Assembly (NCBI GenBank): GCA_002410755.1
Contig: DHOL01000053.1
Coordinates: 1 to 26,485, forward strand
Source of the DNA: Ruminococcaceae bacterium UBA5391
GTDB taxonomy: Bacteria; Bacillota; Clostridia; Oscillospirales; Acutalibacteraceae
Reading direction: 5' to 3'
Length of the DNA: 26,485 nt
Part shown: positions 14,288 to 21,059 of the stretch, piece after piece
How positions within the stretch are numbered: the stretch's first letter is position 1
Layout of the letters: each line of letters opens with the position of its first letter
The notes under the pieces: model-generated
The model's database searches: none
Seen by the model: the letters and a program-made list of their open reading frames with translations, nothing else
Told to the model about the DNA's origin: nothing
Made by a program: the position numbers and the translations under genes

Positions 14288-16315
14288 TTATTTCAGAAGC
14301 CGCACAACGCCATAGCCTGCAAATGTACCGGCCGGTACAGAAAGCCTGACGCCGGTGCCGTCAAAAGAACAGGAAAGTTCTGTTTCGGAGTTGTTCTCCG
14401 GCGTTACCAGTACGGCCCGCTGCGGCTGGAAGGGACAGTCTGCACGGATTTTTATTTCACCGATTGGCTTTGCCCCGGCGCAGAACTGTGGAATCGGGTC
14501 CAGATGTGTAACAGCCTTTCCGCCGTCCGCGATTGTTCCGCTGACATTGACAAGATGAATTGCCTCGCCTTCTTCATTCTCAAATACTGAGCAGAGCAGG
14601 TCAGCTTCACTTTTTAGGTCGAAAACCCGTTTGCCAAGCATCCTGCGCAGGGCCTTTCCGCCGGTGCTGCGCAAGGTTTCTACCAGATTTTCCGGCGCAA
14701 CAGCAGGCCCGCTGTCCGCATCTTGAAAGACTTCACTCATATGGCTATCAATACAGTCATTTTCTGTAAGGCGGACAATCCTGCCTTTCCCAAATACCTT
14801 TCCCCCCGGAGTTTCCGGAAGGATACCGGCAGTTCGGGATGATCCGTCCGTCCCATCGTCCTTCAGACGGGCAAAGCTCCCGATTACGAGAAGCGTTCCG
14901 CCATTTTTAATATATTGGAAGAGGGAATTCAGCGTATCGTCACTTAGCATTTCACAGGAAACTGCAGCGATTGCACGGAATCCTTCCATTGTCTTTTCTT
15001 CGTCCCACTCAAAGACCATATCGCAGGCAAGGCCGCTCAGGTATGCAGCCTGCATCCAGGAAATCATGCGGTCTGCACTTTTGTGCCCTCCGGCGGTATA
15101 GTCCCGCGTTGAAGCAGAAAGCAGGAATGCAAGGTCGGCTTTTTTCTTCGGGGCGGTAAATGCTTTGAGATATTTCTTTTCAAAGCGGCGCAGTCCCGTC
15201 TCGTCCAGTTTTTCGTTCTGGAAGACCGGTCTGCTCTTCGTGTATAGCTGTCCCCAAGCCTTCGCAAGCGCGAAGGAAAAATTGACTGCGCTCTGAGTGC
15301 AGGGATAAAACATTGACATGGACGGCACACCGCGTCCCCGCGCCATTGCAAAGCGGTGGATTGCCTCCATTGCAAACATGGGATAGGATTGCTTAATGAT
15401 ATTAAAGCTACAGTTTTCCTGAAAAATATAGTCCCACAGGTCAGCACACCGCTCAAACGGATAAGCAGTGATATTGCCCTCCAGAATGGAGGAAATATAA
15501 TTCGGCCGGATGAAGTGATAACCGAGAGACCTAAAATGCGCTGTAACGTCTCGCTGAAAACGTGTGGTTGACTCTACCTTGAACTTTTTCCATGCGACAA
15601 AAACAGGGTTGCCATAGTTATCATAAAATTCGTCCCAGTGTGCACTGTCAGGCAGATCATATCCAGTTTCCTTTTTAAAAAGACGGCGGCAGTGTTTACA
15701 GGTACAGGCATTCCATCGGCCTTTCTCATCATTCCCGAAGTACTGCACGTCGTCGGTCATCAGGCCATCAATGCCACGCCGGTAGACATCCTCAAGATAC
15801 CGGAAATAAATTTCGCGGTAATAAGGGTTGTTAAAGCACATCCCATAGCCGCTGTAGCAGGTGCGCCCCGGTTTGCCGGTTGCACCGGAGACCTGATAGA
15901 AATCGCTCATCCTGTATTTCCCGAATTGGCTGTCTCCGGATGCACCTTCGAGGAATCCACGGAAATGTGCGGGGTTTGACCGGTTTTCCCGGAAATACTC
16001 TGCCATTTTCCCTTTTTCGCCATCCGTCAGCGGGTGCCAGACAAGGTGGCAGCTATGATGCTCAACATACAGCATTCCGAATCTATGGCACGCCTTTGCG
16101 TACCGTTCAATACATTCGTTAATTTCTTTCCAGTTTTCATGGAAACTCATCCGAAAATGAGTGCAGGAAAAGCCAATCAGAATATTGATTCCCTGATTGG
16201 CATAGCTTTTCACCTGACGGTCCACGTCCTCTTGGGAAAAATCGAAAATTTCCTTTTCACTGAACCAGATCCATCCAAACCTTGCCTGCCACGGATCAAA
16301 TGATTTCTGCATCAT
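14288..16315 (-). CDS. Glycoside-hydrolase-like TIM-barrel protein (GHL6/GH42-related), cytosolic
   Basis: A 675-residue protein starting at an ATG with GGAGG seven bases upstream. The N-terminal half (about 1-380) is barrel-like: ARFGWIWFSEKEIFDF, GINILIGFSCTHFRM, FGMLYVEHHSCHLVWHP, and GLMTDDVQYFG followed by a cysteine pair (ACTCKHCRRLF). The DDxxYFG plus Cys pattern recalls uncharacterised GHL6 and GH42-related families. Residues about 400-500 look like the flavodoxin-like trimerisation domain of beta-galactosidases (AFLLSASTRDYTAG, then IKNGGTLLVIGSFAR), and the last 100 residues are a beta domain. No signal peptide is present, so it acts on imported oligosaccharide. It lies between a small RHH gene and the deacetylase and is divergent from a sugar importer. 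I cannot name the catalytic residues or the substrate with certainty. Confidence 0.72.
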   Translation of the reverse strand: MMQKSFDPWQARFGWIWFSEKEIFDFSQEDVDRQVKSYANQGINILIGFSCTHFRMSFHENWKEINECIERYAKACHRFGMLYVEHHSCHLVWHPLTDGEKGKMAEYFRENRSNPAHFRGFLEGASGDSQFGKYRMSDFYQVSGATGKPGRTCYSGYGMCFNNPYYREIYFRYLEDVYRRGIDGLMTDDVQYFGNDEKGRWNACTCKHCRRLFKKETGYDLPDSAHWDEFYDNYGNPVFVAWKKFKVESTTRFQRDVTAHFRSLGYHFIRPNYISSILEGNITAYPFERCADLWDYIFQENCSFNIIKQSYPMFAMEAIHRFAMARGRGVPSMSMFYPCTQSAVNFSFALAKAWGQLYTKSRPVFQNEKLDETGLRRFEKKYLKAFTAPKKKADLAFLLSASTRDYTAGGHKSADRMISWMQAAYLSGLACDMVFEWDEEKTMEGFRAIAAVSCEMLSDDTLNSLFQYIKNGGTLLVIGSFARLKDDGTDGSSRTAGILPETPGGKVFGKGRIVRLTENDCIDSHMSEVFQDADSGPAVAPENLVETLRSTGGKALRRMLGKRVFDLKSEADLLCSVFENEEGEAIHLVNVSGTIADGGKAVTHLDPIPQFCAGAKPIGEIKIRADCPFQPQRAVLVTPENNSETELSCSFDGTGVRLSVPAGTFAGYGVVRLLK

Positions 16316-16393
16316 TCAGTATCCTCCGCTCATCAGTTTTTAACCTATGCCTTATCGTATCACAATTCTGGTCCGGCGGCATAAAAATCTGTG

Positions 16394-16573
16394 CTATTTT
16401 TGCAGTTTTTTCTGTTCGTCCTGCCCATTATTTAAAGTTCCCAGCCCAAGGCGAATCAGTTCGGCGGTCGCTTCCGACCGTGTCTGAAACCGATGGTCAA
16501 ACCGGAAATCTTCAATTTTTTTAAACAACTCATTATCTACTGATACAGTGTAGCGCGCTTTATTTGTTGCTAT
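16394..16573 (-). CDS. Small ribbon-helix-helix protein, apparent AUA start
   Basis: A 59-residue RHH (Arc/CopG-type) DNA-binding candidate: beta strand ARYTVSVDNELF, helix A KKIEDFRF, then TRSEATAELIRLGLGTL as helix B. It is paralogous to the divergent 55-residue protein at 16798, which reads KRYTISV and TKSEMLRQLIVLGLDTL. Aligned residue by residue, the start of that paralogue falls on an ATA codon at 16573-16571 here, five bases after GAGGTGG, giving (M)ATNKARYTVSV. No ATG, GTG or TTG with a ribosome binding site is available. ATGs at 16597 and 16612 are in frame but lack one and would add an odd hydrophobic extension. So either AUA is the start, or the start codon was lost by an ATG-to-ATA change. 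A TATAAT at 16592-16587 lies directly upstream. The glycoside-hydrolase-like gene follows after 78 bases. Confidence 0.65.
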   Translation of the reverse strand: MATNKARYTVSVDNELFKKIEDFRFDHRFQTRSEATAELIRLGLGTLNNGQDEQKKLQK

Positions 16574-16698
16574 GAAAACCACCTCTATTATAAGCATACA
16601 CCAGTGAATCATTGATGTAAAGATGAAATGATGATGCTATTTGCCATAAAATCTATCGTATAAAGTCATTATAATATACATAATATCCAAATTTCCTA

Positions 16699-16727
16699 TT
16701 GACACGAATTTGTAAATAATGTATTAT
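16699..16727 (+). promoter_or_regulatory. Promoter of the RHH-sugar importer operon
   Basis: TTGACA (16699-16704), exactly 17 bases, then TATTAT (16722-16727). It points to the RHH gene at 16798 and, through it, to the importer genes. The region around it (16660-16735) is very AT-rich with imperfect TAATATA/TATTATA inverted elements that could bind RHH proteins. Confidence 0.75.
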
Positions 16728-16797
16728 ATTAGCGTTATAGGTGCAGTGAACCAATCTTAAGAAGAGCTTTAAAGGAGAGATCAAAGGAGAGAACGCC

Positions 16798-16965
16798 ATG
16801 TCTGTGAAATGGAAACGCTACACTATTTCAGTTACAAATCAAATAGAGACAGACTTAGATGCCGCAAAGAAAGAGTATTTTTACAACAACACAAAATCTG
16901 AAATGCTACGGCAACTGATTGTTCTGGGCTTAGATACCCTCATGGCGGACAAAAAAGAAAACTGA
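16798..16965 (+). CDS. Small ribbon-helix-helix protein
   Basis: A 55-residue RHH (Arc/CopG-type) protein. It begins MSVKWKRYTISVTNQ, with the beta strand that would pair in the dimer, then a first helix (IETDLDAAKKEYF) and TKSEMLRQLIVLGLDTL as the second helix, ending DKKEN. The ATG has a good AAAGGAG site, and the leader contains that site twice as a tandem AAAGGAGAGA repeat (16771-16780 and 16783-16792). It is the first gene after a strong promoter, 120 bases before the sugar permease gene, and is paralogous to the RHH protein encoded on the other side of the same intergenic region. By family it should be a small dimeric DNA-binding regulator. Regulation of the importer and of the divergent hydrolase operon is inference. 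Confidence 0.82.
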   Translation: MSVKWKRYTISVTNQIETDLDAAKKEYFYNNTKSEMLRQLIVLGLDTLMADKKEN

Positions 16966-17085
16966 CTGGCTGTAGATCACTGCATAAGGGCAGTAGCCTG
17001 TCCTGTCTTTAACAGTTTTAACATTTTGAGCTTAAATTCTATCGCAGACCAAAGGGAAAATGATTAAGGATGGTGAATAAGGGAC

Positions 17086-18036
17086 ATGGGAAAAGGGAAA
17101 GCCCAGAGTAAAGCTCCCCAACGAACGTTGGGGCAGCGGATTGTGCGGGATAAATGGCTGCTGCTGATTTTTTTGCCAGCCATTTTGAATGTTTTGATTT
17201 TTAAGTACGGCCCAATGTTTGGCCTCGTAATTGCATTTAAAGATTATCGCCCGCTTGTAGGCTTTGCGAAAAGTCCGTGGGTTGGCTGGGCAAATTTTCA
17301 GCGCATGTTTGATATCCCCGAGTTCGGAAAAATTCTCTGGAACAGTATTACACTGAATATCGAAAGCCTTGTTTTTACATTTCCGGTTCCTATTATTTTT
17401 GCAATTCTGCTCAATGAAATGCGCGGCCGTAAATTCAAGCGCGTCACACAGACAATCGTCTATCTCCCGCACTTTATTGCAGTTGTTATTGTTGCCGGTA
17501 TGGTAAAAGAATTTCTTTCACCGTCGAGTGGTTTCATAGCCCATATGATTGCCCGTATTGGCAGAATGTCAACCGTGCCAATGCTTTTGACAAATCCAAG
17601 CGCTTCTCATGCCATTATTATTCTGACCAGTCTGTGGCAGAACTTTGGGTGGGGAACTATTATTTATCTTGCTTCTCTTTCCAGCGTTGACCCGCAGCTT
17701 TATGAAGCCGCAACGATTGACGGTGCCAGCCGTTTCCAGCGGGTTATTCATATCACACTCCCCGCATTGGCGCCGGTTATTTCCATTGAATTAATTATGG
17801 CGGTTGGCGGCCTAATGAGCACAAGCTTCGATTTGCCCTTCCTTCTTCAGAATGGTGAAAATATGGATACCATGGAAGTTCTCTCTACTTATGTTTATAA
17901 ACAGGGCATTGCAAGCTATGCACCAGACTATGGCTATACAACAGCAGTTGGTTTGTTTGATTCTGTAATCAACTTTATTCTGCTGATTTTTGCGAATTCT
18001 GCCTCCCGCAAAATTTCTGAAACCAGTTTCTTCTAA
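17086..18036 (+). CDS. Carbohydrate ABC transporter permease, LplB/YteP type
   Basis: A 316-residue membrane protein with about six transmembrane segments and the MalF-like organisation of the LplB group. It shows a short basic N-terminus, FKYGPMFGLVIAFKDY typical of this group, and the EAA loop EAATIDGASRFQRVIHITLP that contacts the ATPase. The start ATG lies about 11 bases after AAGGATGG. The second permease follows after 23 bases. The operon has no ATPase gene, as is common for this group, which shares an MsmX/UgpC-type ATPase encoded elsewhere. Imports an oligosaccharide across the cytoplasmic membrane; the identity is unknown but is probably linked to the divergent hydrolase and deacetylase. 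Confidence 0.92.
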   Translation: MGKGKAQSKAPQRTLGQRIVRDKWLLLIFLPAILNVLIFKYGPMFGLVIAFKDYRPLVGFAKSPWVGWANFQRMFDIPEFGKILWNSITLNIESLVFTFPVPIIFAILLNEMRGRKFKRVTQTIVYLPHFIAVVIVAGMVKEFLSPSSGFIAHMIARIGRMSTVPMLLTNPSASHAIIILTSLWQNFGWGTIIYLASLSSVDPQLYEAATIDGASRFQRVIHITLPALAPVISIELIMAVGGLMSTSFDLPFLLQNGENMDTMEVLSTYVYKQGIASYAPDYGYTTAVGLFDSVINFILLIFANSASRKISETSFF

Positions 18037-18059
18037 CATAATAAGGAGGTATTTATAAG

Positions 18060-18989
18060 ATGGTTTCCCAGACTGCGGCTGCCACTGCAAAGCCGCCAAA
18101 AGTAAAGAAATTACATAAAATGAATCATATTTCCATCGGCGATATTATTATTTGGATTATTATGATTTTTTGTATCGTAATCGTGCTGTATCCTATCCTA
18201 AGTATTGTATCTGGCTCTTTTAGCAACAGCGAGCTGGTGTTGCGCGGGCAGGTTGGGATTCTTCCAAAAGGCTTCACAACACGGAATTATATCGCTCTTT
18301 TTTCCAATAAAAAGCTGTGGCCCGCTTATGCGTATACACTGTTGTACACCGTTGTTGGCACGGCGTTTTCCCTTTTCCTGAATTTTTGCTGTGCCTACCC
18401 GCTTTCCAAACGCACTTTTGTCGGAAGGCGTGTCTGGAATTTTCTTTTGATGTTTACCATGCTGTTCAGCGGCGGTTTGATTCCTTCTTTCCTGCTTAAC
18501 ACACAAGTCCTTCCCTGGATGGATACAATCTGGCCGTTCACTCTTTCCGGATGTGTTGGTGCATGGACAGTTATTATGATCCGCACTTATTTTGAAAGCA
18601 TCCCAAGCAGTTTGGAGGAATCCGCTAAAATCGACGGTGCCAATGATGTTATAATCCTTTTTAAGATTTATCTCCCGCTTTCTATGCCAATTCTTGCAAC
18701 ATTCGGGCTGTTTGCTGCCGTTGGGCAGTGGAACAACTATTTTGGCCCGATGCTTTATATGCACGATCCAAGCAAATGGCCGGTTGCGCTCTTGCTTCGC
18801 CAGTGGCTGTTCGTCGACGAAGGCACAGGGGCATCTGGCGTCGGTGGTTCAGAGCAGGCATATGCTATTCCACAGGTGGCACGCAATTATACCGCTATTG
18901 TTGTTACCATGCTTCCTATCATCTGTGTCTATCCGTTTATTCAAAAGTATTTTGTCAAAGGCATGATGGTCGGAGCAATCAAGGGCTGA
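18060..18989 (+). CDS. Carbohydrate ABC transporter permease, YtcP/AraQ type
   Basis: A 309-residue permease, partner of the preceding LplB-type subunit. After a cytosolic N-terminus of about 25 residues come about six membrane helices and the EAA-type loop EESAKIDGANDVIILFKIYLP, followed by KGMMVGAIKG at the C-terminus, a typical ending for this group. AAGGAGG precedes the ATG. The binding-protein gene follows after 64 bases with no terminator between. The order permease-permease-binding protein matches the LplB-YtcP-LipO arrangement. Confidence 0.93.
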   Translation: MVSQTAAATAKPPKVKKLHKMNHISIGDIIIWIIMIFCIVIVLYPILSIVSGSFSNSELVLRGQVGILPKGFTTRNYIALFSNKKLWPAYAYTLLYTVVGTAFSLFLNFCCAYPLSKRTFVGRRVWNFLLMFTMLFSGGLIPSFLLNTQVLPWMDTIWPFTLSGCVGAWTVIMIRTYFESIPSSLEESAKIDGANDVIILFKIYLPLSMPILATFGLFAAVGQWNNYFGPMLYMHDPSKWPVALLLRQWLFVDEGTGASGVGGSEQAYAIPQVARNYTAIVVTMLPIICVYPFIQKYFVKGMMVGAIKG

Positions 18990-19053
18990 CAGATCCGCCA
19001 TTTTCGCGGCGTCTGAATATATTCCTGCAAAATGAATAAAGGGGGATGTTATT

Positions 19054-20709
19054 TTGAGAAATTTTCATTGGAAAAGGCTTTCCTGCTGCATGCTGGCGGC
19101 ACTGATGGTTGCTTCCGCAGCCGGCTGCGCGCCTAAGGTAGAAAACAGCAGCGGCACCGGCTCAAACTCAACAGAAGGGAAATCAACTCTTACCAAGTAC
19201 AAAAAGCCGATTACCCTTACCTGGATGAGTCCTACGAGTGAAGATTATCCGCTGGGCTCAGATCCGCTGAAAAAGACGATGGATAAAATTGCTGAGGCAA
19301 CCAATGTCACCGTTCAGTGGAAAATGATTCCTTCTTCCGATGCAAATGCCATGTATACTACCATGCTGCTGTCCGGCCGCAAACAGTGGCCGAACCTTGT
19401 AACAAAAGATTTGGGAACTATTAACGACGACGGTGTCCGTGGTGCTTATGCCGATTTGACAACTGACCTGAAAAGCAAAATGCCAAATGTCTACAAGAAA
19501 CTAAACGCATATAACCGTTGGTCCGACCTTGTAAACCTCAACAGCAAACAGATCTTCGGTGTGCCGCGTGTCGGCCAGCAGGTCTGCGCAAAGTCCTGGA
19601 TGATCCGGAAAGACTGGCTTGACGCCTGTGGGCTTTCTGAGCCAAAGACAGTTGAAGAATTTGCTAACTGCCTGAAAGCTTTCAAAGAGAAAAACCCGGG
19701 CGGCGCACCGGCTGATAAGAATTACCCATTTGTCTGCCGTCAAAACCCACAAGAGTGGATGTCTACGGTGTTTGGCAGCTGGGGCATGAATTCTATTTAC
19801 TACACGGAAGAAAAAGACGGCACTTTAAAACTCGACCTCAACATGGATGAATTCCGTGAATGCATGACATATTGGCACAACCTCTACAAAGATGGTCTCA
19901 TTGATCCGGAAGTCCTTGTTGGTGATGCCAGCCACTGGATGACCTGCATGAATAACAGTTATTCTGGTGCGACAATTGACTATACAGTCCGTACCAATCA
20001 GTTTACCAATGCAATTCGCAGCCCATCCGCAGATGCAGTAAAGGCCGGTGTCAAGGCACAGCCGAAAGCACAACTGATCGGCCTTGCGCCTCTTACTTCC
20101 GGCAGCCGTACAACTGCAACGATTGCAGGAAATGATCCTATCAATACCAGCCTTTCTGTCGGTATTATGAGCAACTGCACGGCTGAACAGAAAGAAGCTG
20201 CCGAATGCCTTATCAACTACATTTATTCCGATGAAGGAAGCAAACTTCTTTCTTGGGGCATTGATGGTGTTTCCTATGATGGCCTGAACTCGGACGGTTC
20301 GCCAAAATGGAAAGACAAACTGATTAACAATTACTCCATTAAAGTTTCCAATCAGTATGGCATTCAGCCATCAATCGCACGCCCTGTAACCAAAGACGAA
20401 GTCCTGATGCTTTTCCCGAGCCTTGCTAAGGAAGCAATGGCTAAAAATGATGGCCATTACGAAACACGCCACAGCACAATGTATCTTTCAGATGCCGAGT
20501 GGAAAGAACACGGCGATGCCTTTACCATTCTTTCAAAGTTCTATATTGAAGCCTGCAGTCAGTTCCTGAGCGGAAAACGTACACTGGACGACGCTGGCTG
20601 GGCTAAATTCCAGAATGACATCAAGGGCCTGAAGGCCGGCAAATATATGGAGCTTACTCAGAAGGGTACTGATCAGGCGAAGAAGTTGTTTAGTGGCTTT
20701 ACACTCTAA
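19054..20709 (+). CDS. Extracellular solute-binding lipoprotein, LipO-like (family 1)
   Basis: A 551-residue substrate-binding protein for the two permeases. The start is TTG at 19054 with AAAGGGGG upstream; an ATG start is not available. The signal peptide ends in the lipobox SAAGC, so the mature protein is anchored to the outer face of the membrane. Features of the large LipO group include the early KKPITLTWMSPTSEDYPLG segment, repeated aromatic residues suited to sugar stacking (WMSTVFGSWGMNSIYY, FRECMTYWHNLYKDGLIDPE), and the C-terminal helices ending DQAKKLFSGF. The length is normal for this group. Last gene of the importer operon. The substrate is unknown; complex plant or host oligosaccharides are typical for relatives. 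Confidence 0.92.
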   Translation: MRNFHWKRLSCCMLAALMVASAAGCAPKVENSSGTGSNSTEGKSTLTKYKKPITLTWMSPTSEDYPLGSDPLKKTMDKIAEATNVTVQWKMIPSSDANAMYTTMLLSGRKQWPNLVTKDLGTINDDGVRGAYADLTTDLKSKMPNVYKKLNAYNRWSDLVNLNSKQIFGVPRVGQQVCAKSWMIRKDWLDACGLSEPKTVEEFANCLKAFKEKNPGGAPADKNYPFVCRQNPQEWMSTVFGSWGMNSIYYTEEKDGTLKLDLNMDEFRECMTYWHNLYKDGLIDPEVLVGDASHWMTCMNNSYSGATIDYTVRTNQFTNAIRSPSADAVKAGVKAQPKAQLIGLAPLTSGSRTTATIAGNDPINTSLSVGIMSNCTAEQKEAAECLINYIYSDEGSKLLSWGIDGVSYDGLNSDGSPKWKDKLINNYSIKVSNQYGIQPSIARPVTKDEVLMLFPSLAKEAMAKNDGHYETRHSTMYLSDAEWKEHGDAFTILSKFYIEACSQFLSGKRTLDDAGWAKFQNDIKGLKAGKYMELTQKGTDQAKKLFSGFTL

Positions 20710-20765
20710 GGAAAACCCTGTTTCGTTTATCATCTGCTTTTAAGACACCGTAAGCCTGTTTCCCT

Positions 20766-20794
20766 TTGTCGCTAAAAATATTTTATATTATAAT
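20766..20794 (+). promoter_or_regulatory. Promoter in the 350-base gap
   Basis: TTGTCG (20766-20771, four of six matches), 17 bases, and a perfect TATAAT (20789-20794). The predicted start is about 20801. No protein gene follows on this strand. Confidence 0.6.
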
Positions 20795-20800
20795 CGGTAC

Positions 20801-21048
20801 ATAAAATACAATAGAAACAATGGGAACAGGCAGGAGGTGCTGGTCTTAGCAATGAAAAACGGCAAACCGCCCTGACTTGCTCTGTTCGCCGCTGGACGTC
20901 TTCTTTTGACAGGTACTGCCGCAGAAAGAGAAGCAAGCGGGACTGTTCTGCCAGCTTAAGCTTGGTAGTAATTTTTAGAAAATTGCATAAGCAGGGCTCA
21001 CGCAGAAGAACCGGAGAATTTCCGGCCTCCGCGTGGGCCCTTTGTTTT
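20801..21048 (+). ncRNA. Candidate structured small RNA, about 250 nt
   Basis: The 350-base gap 20710-21059 has no credible ORF but contains a promoter (20766-20794) and, about 250 bases on, a strong terminator (20994-21048). Between them are many short complementary segments: GAACAG at 20824-20829 with CTGTTC at 20882-20887 or 20943-20948, GGCAG with two CTGCC copies, the perfect palindrome AGCTTAAGCT, and an AATTTT/AAAATT hairpin at about 20970-20985. I compared it by eye with 6S, SRP, RNase P, tmRNA, T-box and common riboswitch signatures and found no convincing match; 6S RNA remains possible on size. Alternatively it is only the 3' region of the importer operon. The only start codon with a GGAGG nearby gives the seven-residue MKNGKPP. 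Confidence 0.4.
20994..21048 (+). terminator. Strong terminator of the gap transcript and importer operon
   Basis: GGGCTCACGC (20994-21003) pairs with GCGTGGGCCC (21031-21040) over ten positions with one G-U. An upper stem CCGGA/TCCGG continues it, and TTTGTTTTT follows. It lies between convergent transcripts. Confidence 0.88.
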
Positions 21049-21059
21049 TATGATGCAGT

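Noticed and set aside
16966..17085. Weak ACTGC/GCAGT stem between the RHH gene and the first permease gene
   Set aside because: Five base pairs without a T-run; no support for a terminator or attenuator.
20852..20875. Seven-residue ORF MKNGKPP with AGGAGG upstream
   Set aside because: The spacing of about 13 bases is long and nothing suggests an attenuator leader; kept only as a remark in the ncRNA entry.
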